DNA of 64,000 nt from Tetragenococcus halophilus subsp. halophilus DSM 20339. GTDB lineage: Bacteria > Bacillota > Bacilli > Lactobacillales > Enterococcaceae. The notes below the pieces were generated by a model, which was not told where the DNA came from, made no database searches, and saw nothing but the letters and a program-made list of their open reading frames with translations. A program made the translations under genes and the position numbers. Each line of letters begins with the position of its first letter. The stretch's first letter is position 1. The stretch spans positions 806,001 to 870,000 of the forward strand of contig NZ_PXYA01000001.1 in the NCBI RefSeq assembly GCF_003841405.1. Direction: 5' to 3'. Shown one piece after another: positions 18,380-26,486 of this stretch.

Positions 18380-18739
18380 CTATTTTACATATTTACGCAT
18401 ATTATGATCGGTCACAATTAAATTGACCACCGACATAATCACTGCAACTAATAAAGAAGCACCAAATGATGAAAAACCGAAATTATCGGGTCCAACTAAA
18501 CTTGATGTCATTTGCAGCATCACAGCATTAATCAAAAAACTGAAAAGCCCCATCGTTAAAATCGTTAGCGGAAGAGATAAGAGTGTCAAAATGGGTTTGA
18601 TCAACAGATTTAAAATTGACAAAACAAAGCTTGCTAGAAGTGCTGTCAAAAGACTCTGAACATGAACCATTTGTGGCAGCAATACCGATAAGCTGATAAA
18701 AGTCAGCATATTTACGATAAGTCGCTCAAAATAGCTCAC
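18380..18739 (-). CDS. liaZ: Four-helix membrane protein, LiaZ/YvlD type (phage-holin superfamily IV)
   Basis: A 119-residue protein with four hydrophobic helices, of the YvlD/'mycobacterial phage holin IV' family. The sequence SLLTALLASFVLSILNLLIKP and the PILTLLSLPLTILTMGLF stretch are typical. The start is a GTG overlapping the liaY stop (TAGTG), so the genes are translationally coupled. In Enterococcus the third gene of liaXYZ has this make-up and the operon answers daptomycin and antimicrobial-peptide stress through LiaFSR. The biochemical role of LiaZ is unknown. Assignment rests on family plus gene order. Confidence 0.8.
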   Translation of the reverse strand: MSYFERLIVNMLTFISLSVLLPQMVHVQSLLTALLASFVLSILNLLIKPILTLLSLPLTILTMGLFSFLINAVMLQMTSSLVGPDNFGFSSFGASLLVAVIMSVVNLIVTDHNMRKYVK

Positions 18740-19023
18740 TAAAAATCACTCCAGTCGTCTTCATCTACTTTCTCTGCTTCTTTACGTTGTCTTTGTTGAC
18801 TTCCAGAATTTTTATGATAATAGCCGCCACGTTTTGAATGATCTCCCGGAATAATCAGGGCCATTACAATGTATAAGAACACGGGGGCACCAATTCCTGT
18901 TAACGTAATAAAAACATAAATAATACGAACAATCGTTGGATCGATAGTAAAATATTCTGCTATTCCTGCTAGTGTACCTGTTAGTACTACATTATTTCTT
19001 GACTTTGTTAATTTCTTTTTCAC
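18739..19023 (-). CDS. liaY: PspC-domain membrane protein, LiaY type
   Basis: A 94-residue protein from the GTG at 19023 (AAGGTGGTG seven bases upstream); an upstream in-frame GTG at 19056 would add 11 residues but lacks such a site. The PspC domain covers about 1-60: a basic start (KKKLTKSRNNVVLTGTL), GIAEYFTIDPTIVRI and a long membrane helix IIYVFITLTGIGAPVFLYIVM. The tail is hydrophilic and charged. In Enterococcus LiaY links membrane-stress sensing by LiaX to lipid remodelling. It sits between liaX (45-base gap with this start) and liaZ (1-base overlap). Confidence 0.82.
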   Translation of the reverse strand: MKKKLTKSRNNVVLTGTLAGIAEYFTIDPTIVRIIYVFITLTGIGAPVFLYIVMALIIPGDHSKRGGYYHKNSGSQQRQRKEAEKVDEDDWSDF

Positions 19024-19068
19024 GCCAGTCACCACCTTCAAATAAATATCCTTCACTCTATTTTACAC

Positions 19069-20607
19069 TTATTTCCCAGAATCTTTCAAATAAATATTTC
19101 CAGTAGTCGTAGTTAAATCAACTTGCGCTGTAGGATCTTTTCTACGACGGAAATGGAGCAATTGATTCGTTCGTTCATCTTTTTGTCGTACGATTTCGTA
19201 ATCTGATAAACGACTATTGATGGATCCTAGGTTGGTTTTAGCTTTCGCTTCTAAACCTAATTGTGCTGGAAAAGCTACTTTGATATTTCCGTTAATTGAA
19301 TTTGCATCTAAACGATTTACTTTATCTTCATTCAAGGTTAAACGAATATCACCATTCACAATAGAAACACCAATATTTTGCGGACTAGCATTCATTGTTA
19401 CATTTCCATTGACGGTTTCAATGACCGAATCGATAATTTCGCCGTCGGCTACATTAATCGCGCCATGCACACCTTCAATTTCCAACATAGATGCGTTGAT
19501 AGAAGCAATATCGATTTGACCATTCGTTGTTTTTAGATAAATATCTTTTACATCTAATTCATTAATATTGATCGCACCATTTAACGACTTGATTGAAACA
19601 TGGTCATAAGTTCGTTTTGGTAAATTAAAGACTAGATCACAACGAATGCGTTTATTCGGTACTTGGAATGATAGGCGTTCTCCATCTTCTACAATCTGAC
19701 TACGTTGTTCAAATGCTTCTTCTGGGGTAGCAGCATCCATTTTTCCATATAATTTGATCTTAGCATCAATTCTAATATCATCTTCATCCCACATATTAAA
19801 TGTCATACTTCCATTAGCAACCTTAATATCTAAAATACTTGCCTCAGATTGTGGAAATTCAAAAGTTTTTTCAAATTTCGTCGTAGAAACACCTGGTACA
19901 TGAAGATTGATATCTTTCCATTCAACATTTTCGTTGACTGTTTCGGATACATTATCAAAGGTTTTCTTTAGAAAATCTCCTAGCTGGTTACCAGCTTCAG
20001 TCATTTTCCCGCCGAATTGATTCCATGTTTCACCGGCTTGTTCTTTCCAATCATCCGGTATATCCATTTTTTCATTCCATTTTTCTTTCTTTTGCTGCCA
20101 TTGATCTTTTCGGATCGTTTTTAATTTTTCTTCTAAATGACTACGCTCTTCATTTAGTTCATCTAAAGAAGCTTGCAGGTCATCAATTTCTTCTTTTAAT
20201 TCTTCTCGTCTAGTTTGTTCTTGTTCGTCTAACTCATCTAGCTCTTCTTTTGTATCGATTTGCATCGATTCTTCTCTTTTTTCTGCAATTTCTTCTTTTA
20301 CACCTTTGATTTCGGCGTTTACTTCATCCAATTCGGCAGACGCTTTATTTGCTCTAGTTGCTAATTCATCTAACATTTCTTCTAGGCGTTTTTTATCTGC
20401 CGCGCTTTTGTCTTTCGTTGCTTGTTCAAATGAGGCATCAGCATCTGTCTGTTGTTCTGCTTGCTTTTGTGCATTTAATCTATCATCGTCTTTTTGAATT
20501 TGTGCTTCGTCTTTTTCCTTAGCCATTTCTTCTAACAGATCCAAGGCTTCTTCCGTGGAAAGTACACCTTTTTTCACTAAGTCCATAATTCGTTCTCTTT
20601 CAGTCAT
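19069..20607 (-). CDS. liaX: LiaX-type envelope-stress protein (DUF4097, YvlB-like)
   Basis: A 512-residue protein with an N-terminal SHOCT-like helical segment (RERIMDLVKKGVLSTEEALDLLEEM), a long charged coiled coil (about 30-190), and a C-terminal DUF4097 beta-solenoid (about 230-505) with repeating strands such as SIKSLNGAININELDVKD. It has no signal peptide. This matches LiaX of enterococci, a surface-associated sensor of daptomycin and host antimicrobial peptides, followed as here by PspC and holin-like genes. GGAGGC precedes the ATG. A palindromic CTTAAG site upstream may bind LiaR. LiaFSR itself is not in the window. Confidence 0.85.
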   Translation of the reverse strand: MTERERIMDLVKKGVLSTEEALDLLEEMAKEKDEAQIQKDDDRLNAQKQAEQQTDADASFEQATKDKSAADKKRLEEMLDELATRANKASAELDEVNAEIKGVKEEIAEKREESMQIDTKEELDELDEQEQTRREELKEEIDDLQASLDELNEERSHLEEKLKTIRKDQWQQKKEKWNEKMDIPDDWKEQAGETWNQFGGKMTEAGNQLGDFLKKTFDNVSETVNENVEWKDINLHVPGVSTTKFEKTFEFPQSEASILDIKVANGSMTFNMWDEDDIRIDAKIKLYGKMDAATPEEAFEQRSQIVEDGERLSFQVPNKRIRCDLVFNLPKRTYDHVSIKSLNGAININELDVKDIYLKTTNGQIDIASINASMLEIEGVHGAINVADGEIIDSVIETVNGNVTMNASPQNIGVSIVNGDIRLTLNEDKVNRLDANSINGNIKVAFPAQLGLEAKAKTNLGSINSRLSDYEIVRQKDERTNQLLHFRRRKDPTAQVDLTTTTGNIYLKDSGK

Positions 20608-20675
20608 GGAAAATTGCCTCCTTCAAAAGTTTTTCCTTACAATATTATTATGCCTTTTTTTATCTGAATTATCAT

Positions 20676-20689
20676 AGGTCTTAAGTACC
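20676..20689 (-). promoter_or_regulatory. Candidate LiaR-type site upstream of liaX
   Basis: GGTACTTAAGACCT on the minus strand has a CTTAAG core with partly symmetric flanks, about 70-80 bases before the liaX start and upstream of a -10-like TAATAT. LiaR sites are inverted repeats in this position; the match is by eye and weak. Confidence 0.3.
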
Positions 20690-20701
20690 AAATTTTTTAT
20701 T

Positions 20702-20742
20702 TTATAAAAGGACGCCGATCCTTTAACAGAATCGACGCCTTT
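20702..20742 (-). terminator. Terminator of the pst-phoU cluster
   Basis: AAAGGCGTCGAT / ATCGGCGTCCTTTT with an 11-nt loop on the minus strand, adjoining the phoU stop. Confidence 0.9.
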
Positions 20743-21423
20743 TTATGGTTCATCAATTTGACAATTTGAATTTAACTCCGTAATTTTTCCAGTCGCTAAA
20801 TAAACAATCCATTCACAGATATTTGTCACGTAATCACCTATACGTTCCAAATATTGCGCAACATTTAGATAATCAGTTCCACTAACAACTGTTTCCGGTC
20901 GCTCTTGCATGGTTTTAATGGTACTAGAATAAATCTCATGATAATATTGATTGATTTGCTTATCCATTTTGGCGATCATTTTAGCATCTTTTTGATCCGT
21001 TTTAACATAAGCAATCAAAACATTGTCTACCATTTTTTTGATATAATCTGACATATCAGAAATGATTTTTTCAATTTCGGAAATACGTGTTGTTCCTTTA
21101 ACGCGAATCGTGGATTTAGCAATAGAAACCGCATGATCCCCCATTCGTTCTAAATCAGAGCTGGCTTTCATCACCGTAATAATGGTACGCAAATCAATCG
21201 TAACAGGTTGCTGTAGTGCGATCATTTCAAAGCTTTTTTTCTCCAACTTTACTTCATGTTCATTCACATGCTCATCATTATCGATAACTTCTTTTGCCAA
21301 GTTTTTATCATGTGTGATATAAGAAGTAACAGATTTAGAGACAGCATCGCTAACCAGCATCCCCATCTCATAAAATTGATTATGCAAATTCAATAAATCT
21401 TCTTCAAACTGGGAACGTAACAT
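20743..21423 (-). CDS. phoU: Phosphate signalling complex protein PhoU
   Basis: A 226-residue, all-helical protein made of two PhoU repeats. The metal-binding-like motifs are RTIITVMKASSDLERMGDHAVSI in the first half and YLNVAQYLERIGDYVTNICE in the second (each with ExxxD). PhoU interacts with PstB and PhoR-type kinases and keeps the Pho response off when phosphate is plentiful. It is the last gene of pstC-pstA-pstB-pstB-phoU, 37 bases after pstB, and ends at a strong terminator. Identification is secure. Confidence 0.94.
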   Translation of the reverse strand: MLRSQFEEDLLNLHNQFYEMGMLVSDAVSKSVTSYITHDKNLAKEVIDNDEHVNEHEVKLEKKSFEMIALQQPVTIDLRTIITVMKASSDLERMGDHAVSIAKSTIRVKGTTRISEIEKIISDMSDYIKKMVDNVLIAYVKTDQKDAKMIAKMDKQINQYYHEIYSSTIKTMQERPETVVSGTDYLNVAQYLERIGDYVTNICEWIVYLATGKITELNSNCQIDEP

Positions 21424-21460
21424 AATGTTTTCACCCTTTCATCCTCTATTATATGAAATT

Positions 21461-22219
21461 TTAGCCAAATCTACCAGAAATATAATCATCTGTTTGTTTT
21501 TCTTGTGGATTTAAAAAGATATTTCTTGTTTTATTAAATTCAATCAAATCACCATTTAAGAAAAAGGCAGTTTTATCTGAAATCCTAGAAGCCTGAGACA
21601 TATTATGCGTAACAATGACCATCGTGTACTTTTCTTTTAACTCCAATAAGGTATTTTCAATTTTACCAGAAGATACTGGATCTAAAGCACTTGTAGGTTC
21701 ATCTAATAAAATAATATCAGGATCTACTGCCAAAACACGAGCGATACAAACACGTTGTTGTTGGCCACCCGATAGTGCAAGAGCATTTTCATGTAATTTA
21801 TCTTTAACATCATCCCAGACAGAAGCAGCCTTTAAGCTTTCTTCAACAATCCGATCTAATTCGTCTTTTTCCTTTATCCCCTTTAATTTTAAACCATAGG
21901 TGATATTTTCATAGACAGAAAAAGGAAAAGGATTGGGTTGTTGAAAAACCATACCAATTTCTTTTCTCAATTCCACCGTATCTGTTTTAGGGCCAAAAAT
22001 ATCTTGTCCTTTATAAAGCACACTGCCGGTTGTTGTCACATTGGGGATTAAATCATTCATACGATTTAAACAACGTAAAAAGGTAGATTTTCCACAACCA
22101 GAGGGACCGATTAAAGCAGTAATTTCACCTTTATTCAAAACAAGGTTGATACCCTTTAACGCCTCATTTTGTCCGTAGTATAAATGGAGATTTTCTGTGG
22201 TTATAATTGTTTCTGCCAT
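21461..22219 (-). CDS. pstB: Phosphate ABC transporter ATP-binding protein (second copy)
   Basis: A 252-residue ATPase that powers phosphate import. Walker A is GPSGCGKST (about 37-45), the Q loop is [17 protein letters not shown], the ABC signature [16 protein letters not shown] and Walker [14 protein letters not shown], followed by the switch histidine in VTHNM. It lies 23 bases after a paralogous pstB; tandem pstB genes are common in lactic acid bacteria and may form a heterodimer. Control is presumably through the Pho box before pstC. Confidence 0.94.
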   Translation of the reverse strand: MAETIITTENLHLYYGQNEALKGINLVLNKGEITALIGPSGCGKSTFLRCLNRMNDLIPNVTTTGSVLYKGQDIFGPKTDTVELRKEIGMVFQQPNPFPFSVYENITYGLKLKGIKEKDELDRIVEESLKAASVWDDVKDKLHENALALSGGQQQRVCIARVLAVDPDIILLDEPTSALDPVSSGKIENTLLELKEKYTMVIVTHNMSQASRISDKTAFFLNGDLIEFNKTRNIFLNPQEKQTDDYISGRFG

Positions 22220-22242
22220 TTGTCTATATCCTTTCTTCTTAG

Positions 22243-23046
22243 CTAACCAAAATGTCCGGAAACGTAGTCTTCAGTCGCTTTTATTTTCGGTCGGGTAAAG
22301 ACTTTACGCGTTACATCATACTCTAAGACATTTCCTAAATAAAAGAAAGCTGTATAATCACTAATACGAGCAGCTTGTTGCATGTTATGCGTTACAATAA
22401 TAATAGAGTAATTTTCTTTCAGTTGAATGAGCGTTTCTTCCACTGTTCCGGCTGATATAGGATCTAGAGCACTTGCTGGCTCATCTAGAAGAAGAACATC
22501 AGGCTTCATAGCGATCGCTCTAGCAATACATAGACGTTGCTGTTGGCCCCCAGACAATGCCAATGCACTCTTGTGTAAGGAATCTTTGACTTGATCCCAC
22601 AAAGCCGCCTGTTTTAAGCTAGTTTCAACAATTTCATCTAGTTTTTTCTTATCTTTTTCACCATGACGTTCAAGCGCGAAAGTAATATTTTCATAAATAG
22701 ATTTACTAAAAGGATTAGGTTGTTGGAAAACCATACCGATTCGTTTGCGCATTTCAAAAACATCAACTTCTTTTGAATTCAAATCGACGTCTTTGTACAT
22801 AATATTCCCCGTTACTTTTGTATTAGGGATCTCGTCGTTCATACGATTGAGTGAACGAAGATAAGTCGATTTTCCGCAACCAGATGGACCAATTAAAGCA
22901 GTGATTTTATTTTTTTCAAATGCAAGATCAATGCCTTTAATCGCTTCATTATTTCCATACCAGACATGTAAGTCCTCTGTATTCAAAATGACATCTTGAT
23001 CTTTCATTTGAATAATATTTCTATCTTGTAAATTATACTCTTCCAT
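22243..23046 (-). CDS. pstB: Phosphate ABC transporter ATP-binding protein (first copy)
   Basis: A 267-residue ATPase, paralogue of the next gene. A short N-terminal extension (to about residue 18) precedes the ABC domain. Walker [11 protein letters not shown] loop [14 protein letters not shown], signature [16 protein letters not shown] and Walker [14 protein letters not shown] are intact; the Ala in DEPASALDP replaces the usual Thr, a common variant. It sits between pstA (45-base gap) and the second pstB. One of the two copies probably corresponds to PstB1 and one to PstB2 in related species; which is which cannot be decided here. Confidence 0.94.
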   Translation of the reverse strand: MEEYNLQDRNIIQMKDQDVILNTEDLHVWYGNNEAIKGIDLAFEKNKITALIGPSGCGKSTYLRSLNRMNDEIPNTKVTGNIMYKDVDLNSKEVDVFEMRKRIGMVFQQPNPFSKSIYENITFALERHGEKDKKKLDEIVETSLKQAALWDQVKDSLHKSALALSGGQQQRLCIARAIAMKPDVLLLDEPASALDPISAGTVEETLIQLKENYSIIIVTHNMQQAARISDYTAFFYLGNVLEYDVTRKVFTRPKIKATEDYVSGHFG

Positions 23047-23091
23047 AATGATTTAAACTCCCTTAGTTAAAGGCTAATAAATAGTAGACAA

Positions 23092-23976
23092 TCAAGCAGA
23101 TGTGATCTTTTTATATAATTTCTTTCCCACAGCGCGTGCACTAAAATTAAATAGTAATACTGCAAGGATTAAAACGGCTGAAGCACCTGCAGAAACTGCA
23201 TCTCCATCAGGCATAGTTCCTTCCGAATTTATTTTCCAAATGTGTACAGCTAATGTTTCCGCTTGACGGAATAAACCAATTGGGCTTGAAACACTCAGTG
23301 GATTCCAATTGGTAAAATCCAAAGCAGGCGCACTTTGTCCCGCTGTATAAATTAAAGCCGCTGCTTCTCCAAAAATACGACCAGAACTTATGATGACACC
23401 ACTCAAAATACCTGGTGTCGCTGCTGGCAAGATCACATGCAGCACGGTTTCCCAACGAGAAAGTCCTAAAGCTAAACCGGCTTCTCTTTGTGTATGATGG
23501 ATAGCGTTCAAGGATTCTTCAATATTTCTAGTTAATAGTGGTAAATTGAAAAAGGTTAAGGCTAAAGCACCCGAAATAATGGAAAATCCATATTGAAACT
23601 GGACAACAAAAATCAAGAAGCCAAATAAACCGACAACAACAGAAGGTAGAGAACTTAAAATTTCTACTGAAGTCCGAATGACATCGGTTAACCAATTTTT
23701 CTTCGCATATTCAGATAAATAAATTCCTGAACCCAAAGAGATCGGAAAACTAATTAGCATCGTAATCAACAATAAATAAAAAGAGTTAAACAATTGAATA
23801 CCAATTCCCCCGCCTACTTGATAGGCTTTTGCGGGTTGAGTTAAAAATTCCCATGAAATATGAGGCAGGCCACGAATAAGTATATATAATAATAAAAAGG
23901 CAAGAATCAAAACAAGAAAAGCAGCAATCGCGTAAAGTACACCTGTCGCAATTTTATCCCAACGTTTTGCTTTCAT
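23092..23976 (-). CDS. pstA: Phosphate ABC transporter permease PstA
   Basis: A 294-residue inner permease subunit with six membrane helices. The cytoplasmic EAA loop, which contacts PstB, reads REAGLALGLSRWETVLHVILP in its core (about 178-198, with EAG-x9-G). It pairs with PstC to form the channel. The ATG overlaps the pstC stop in TAATG, indicating translational coupling. Length and topology are normal. Confidence 0.94.
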   Translation of the reverse strand: MKAKRWDKIATGVLYAIAAFLVLILAFLLLYILIRGLPHISWEFLTQPAKAYQVGGGIGIQLFNSFYLLLITMLISFPISLGSGIYLSEYAKKNWLTDVIRTSVEILSSLPSVVVGLFGFLIFVVQFQYGFSIISGALALTFFNLPLLTRNIEESLNAIHHTQREAGLALGLSRWETVLHVILPAATPGILSGVIISSGRIFGEAAALIYTAGQSAPALDFTNWNPLSVSSPIGLFRQAETLAVHIWKINSEGTMPDGDAVSAGASAVLILAVLLFNFSARAVGKKLYKKITSA

Positions 23977-24896
23977 TATTTCATCGCTCCCTTCTTACCG
24001 ATCATACGAATAGCTATATTAAATATCAATGACATTAATAGTAAAATTAAAGCAAGCGACCAAAGTACATTGTTTTCAACAGTTCCCATAATGGTATTTC
24101 CAATCCCCATTGTCAAAATTGAAGTTAATGTTGAAGCGGGTGTTACTAAACTAGTTGGCATTAATGCAGCATTTCCAATAACCATTTGAATAGCTAAAGC
24201 CTCTCCAAAAGCACGCGCCATACCAAAAACCACGGCCGTTAAAATACCGGGAATAGCTGCTCGTAGTACCACTTTATATATTGTTTGCCAACGTGTCGCG
24301 CCTAAGGCAAGTGAAGCTTCACGATAATGACGCGGTACAGCTTTTAAGGCATCTACTGTCATTGTCGTTACCGTTGGTAAAATCATAACAAATAAAACAA
24401 AGGTCCCAGCTAAAATACCAAATCCTGTACCGCCAAAAATATAACGAATAGCAGGTACAATAATAGACAAGCCGATAAAACCATAAACAACGGAAGGAAT
24501 ACCGACAAGTAATTCGATAACAGGTTGTAAAAACTTTTGCCCGTTTTTAGGCGAGATCTCAACCATAAAGACCGCTGCGCCAATGGCAAAGGGTGTAGCA
24601 ACGATTGCCGATAAAAAAGTCACCATAAAGGAACCAATAATCATGGGTAGTGCTCCTACCATTGGTTGCCCGTCCGATCCTACTTGCCCAGGGTTCCATT
24701 CTGTTCCGAATAAAAAGTCCATAACATTTACATTGTCAACAAAAAATGTAGCCAGTCCTTTGCTAGCGACAAAATAAAAGATGGATAATACAACTAGTAC
24801 GATAATAGAAATACACAAAAAACTAAGTAGTTTTCCACGTCGTTCTAGCTTGGATTTTTTCGATTTTTTGGTTAGCACTTCTTTTACGTTTTCCAA
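23976..24896 (-). CDS. pstC: Phosphate ABC transporter permease PstC
   Basis: A 306-residue permease with a basic cytoplasmic start (KKSKKSKLERRGK) and six membrane helices. The EAA loop is REASLALGATRWQTIYKVVL (about 203-222). GGAGG lies directly before the ATG. It is the first permease gene of the cluster and is separated from the upstream pstS by about 110 bases that contain TTTACA repeats, so it probably has a phosphate-regulated promoter of its own in addition to read-through from pstS. Confidence 0.94.
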   Translation of the reverse strand: MENVKEVLTKKSKKSKLERRGKLLSFLCISIIVLVVLSIFYFVASKGLATFFVDNVNVMDFLFGTEWNPGQVGSDGQPMVGALPMIIGSFMVTFLSAIVATPFAIGAAVFMVEISPKNGQKFLQPVIELLVGIPSVVYGFIGLSIIVPAIRYIFGGTGFGILAGTFVLFVMILPTVTTMTVDALKAVPRHYREASLALGATRWQTIYKVVLRAAIPGILTAVVFGMARAFGEALAIQMVIGNAALMPTSLVTPASTLTSILTMGIGNTIMGTVENNVLWSLALILLLMSLIFNIAIRMIGKKGAMK

Positions 24897-24966
24897 AAGG
24901 TTTCCTCCTTATTTCCTATTACCCTTTTAAGTCTAACGTTACAATATCAATTTTTAATGAAGAGCT

Positions 24967-25003
24967 TGTAAAGTTCACACGAAGTTTGTAAAGTTTATGT
25001 AAA
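24967..25003 (-). promoter_or_regulatory. Pho-box-like direct repeats upstream of pstC
   Basis: TTTACA occurs three times on the minus strand (24998-25003, 24987-24992, 24967-24972), spaced 11 and 20 bases, close to the 11-base Pho-box period. The array starts right after the stop codon of the upstream pstS and ends 70 bases before pstC. Confidence 0.65.
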
Positions 25004-25005
25004 TG

Positions 25006-25859
25006 CTACTCTACAATATCTCCGTTAGCATCACGTTCAACTTCCATCTGTGATACCGGGATATAACCAAGTTCTCCTACTAGATTTTTTTGTATCTCTT
25101 CTGAAAGAGTATAATCCAAAAATTCTTTTGTTAAGCCTTTAGGTTCACCATTTGTATACATATGTTCATAAGACCAAATCGGCCAATCATTGGTGGTCAC
25201 ATTTTCATCTGTAGGTTCAACATTATCAATGGATAGGGTATCCACGTCATTGGTGACATAAGAAAAAGCAATATAACTAATTGCTCCTGGGGTATCACTG
25301 ACGATTTGCCTAACCATTCCGCTTGAATCTTGTTCTTGAGCGGAAACTGCATTTTCATCATCAAGTATCCATTTTTCAAAAGTATCTCTAGTGCCACTAC
25401 CAGAAGCGCGGTTCAAAATAACGATGTCCTGATTTTCCCCCCCAAGCTCTTTCCAATTAGTAATTTCTCCTAGAAATATTTGTTTCAATTCATCTTTAGA
25501 TAAATTTTTTACACCTACTTCTTTATTAATAATAGGTGTAATACCAATAACCGCTACGCGATGATCGACTAACTGACTTGCATCTATACCATCTTTTTCT
25601 TCTGCAAACATATCAGAGTTTCCGATATCCACTGCACCAGACTGCACTTGACTCAAACCAGTACCGCTGCCGCCACCTTGAACATTCACAAATTGGCCGG
25701 GTCGATCTTGTTGAAATTCTTCAGCTACTGTCTCAACCAAAGGCTGCAAAGCAGAGGATCCAACGGCTGTTACCGATTCTCCTTGATCGATCCATTTACT
25801 ACAACCAGAAAGGATCATCGTAAAAGCAATTGTCAACAATATCATTAACTTTTTTTCAT
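25006..25859 (-). CDS. pstS: Phosphate-binding lipoprotein PstS, start codon frameshifted by one base
   Basis: A second PstS of about 285 residues, alike in sequence to the orphan copy at 17197-18090 (GSSALQPLVETV, GGGSGTGLSQVQSGAV, NRASGSGTRDTFE). Its best start is the ATG at 25859, seven bases after AAGGAG, but that ATG is followed by A7 and reads into a stop after four codons. With eight A the frame would give MKKKLMILLTIAFTMILSGC, a normal lipoprotein signal peptide joined to the intact body. The next in-frame ATG is at 25845, with only an A-rich stretch before it; it would still leave MILLTIAFTMILSGC. Either a one-base deletion, slippage on the A tract, or a sequencing error explains this. 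The longer frame from 25923 has no ribosome site. Confidence 0.8.
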
Positions 25860-26069
25860 TAGTGTACTCCTTTATTTGAATCGTGTTATACGACAAAATT
25901 GCCGTTTTCATGACTAATGACAAATATGATCTTCTTTATTTTAGCATGTTTCATTTTAGTTAAAAACCTTATTTTACTGTTCTGCTGAATTAAAGCGTTT
26001 TATATTTTAAACTGCCATTGCAGAATTTTAATTGGTAATTTTTAAATTAAAAATTCCTTAAAATAGGCT

Positions 26070-26105
26070 AAAAAAAAGCTCCCTGATATCTTGAACATAG
26101 GGAGT
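26070..26105 (-). terminator. Orphan terminator-like hairpin
   Basis: On the minus strand CTCCCT / AGGGAG with a 14-nt loop followed by CTTTTTTTT. No minus-strand gene lies upstream within 400 bases, so it either ends an unannotated small RNA or is left over from a lost gene. Confidence 0.6.
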
Positions 26106-26160
26106 GAAACTCTTATTACTTCTCCTTAATCAATCTATTTGTTCACATGTTACTCTAAAT

Positions 26161-26404
26161 TTTCTAGTGGACAAGTAAATAGTAAATCACGGACAAAAGT
26201 TCGACAATCTATTATCTGAAAATGAAATCACGGACAATAGTTTAGAAAACCCTTATCTGAGAATCCAAACACGGAGAGAGAATTGGAAAAGTTTTAACTG
26301 AAAGACAAGGATACAACCTTTATTTTATTAAACCGAGCGCTTCTCAACGTTTTATTCTTTGTCCAATAGCCTTGAATTGCTTCGTGTTTTCCCTTGAAGA
26401 CTTC
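26161..26404 (+). repeat. Dispersed ~240-bp repeat, copy 1
   Basis: Closely matches the reverse complement of 41377-41614 over its full length by eye, from CTAG(T/C)GGACAAGTAAATAG to CCCTTGAAGA. Its first half is itself three degenerate ~41-base units, each beginning AAATCACGGACAA-like and ending TTATCTGAAAAT-like (about 26184, 26224 and 26266). No open frame, no terminal inverted repeat and no target duplication was recognised. Confidence 0.85.
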
Positions 26405-26420
26405 CATGTTACTACTTTAT

Positions 26421-26449
26421 TTGACTTTTATTTTCCCCCACGATACGGT
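26421..26449 (+). promoter_or_regulatory. Candidate promoter of the aldo/keto reductase gene
   Basis: TTGACT (26421-26426), 17-base spacer, TACGGT (26444-26449). The -10 is weak; a TATAGT at 26455 is an alternative. Confidence 0.4.
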
Positions 26450-26486
26450 TGTTGTATAGTAACTTTTAAATAAGGAGGAATAATTG

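Larger units (their letters stand above)
25924..26420. other. Long intergenic region between pstS and the aldo/keto reductase
   Basis: About 500 bases without a gene. It contains the pstS upstream region, an orphan minus-strand terminator (26070-26105) and one copy of a ~240-bp dispersed repeat (26161-26404). No clear Pho box precedes this pstS, unlike the other copy. Confidence 0.6.

Noticed and set aside
26161-26404. CRISPR array (short repeated units)
   Set aside because: The three internal units are degenerate and adjacent, without unique spacers, and no cas genes are near.
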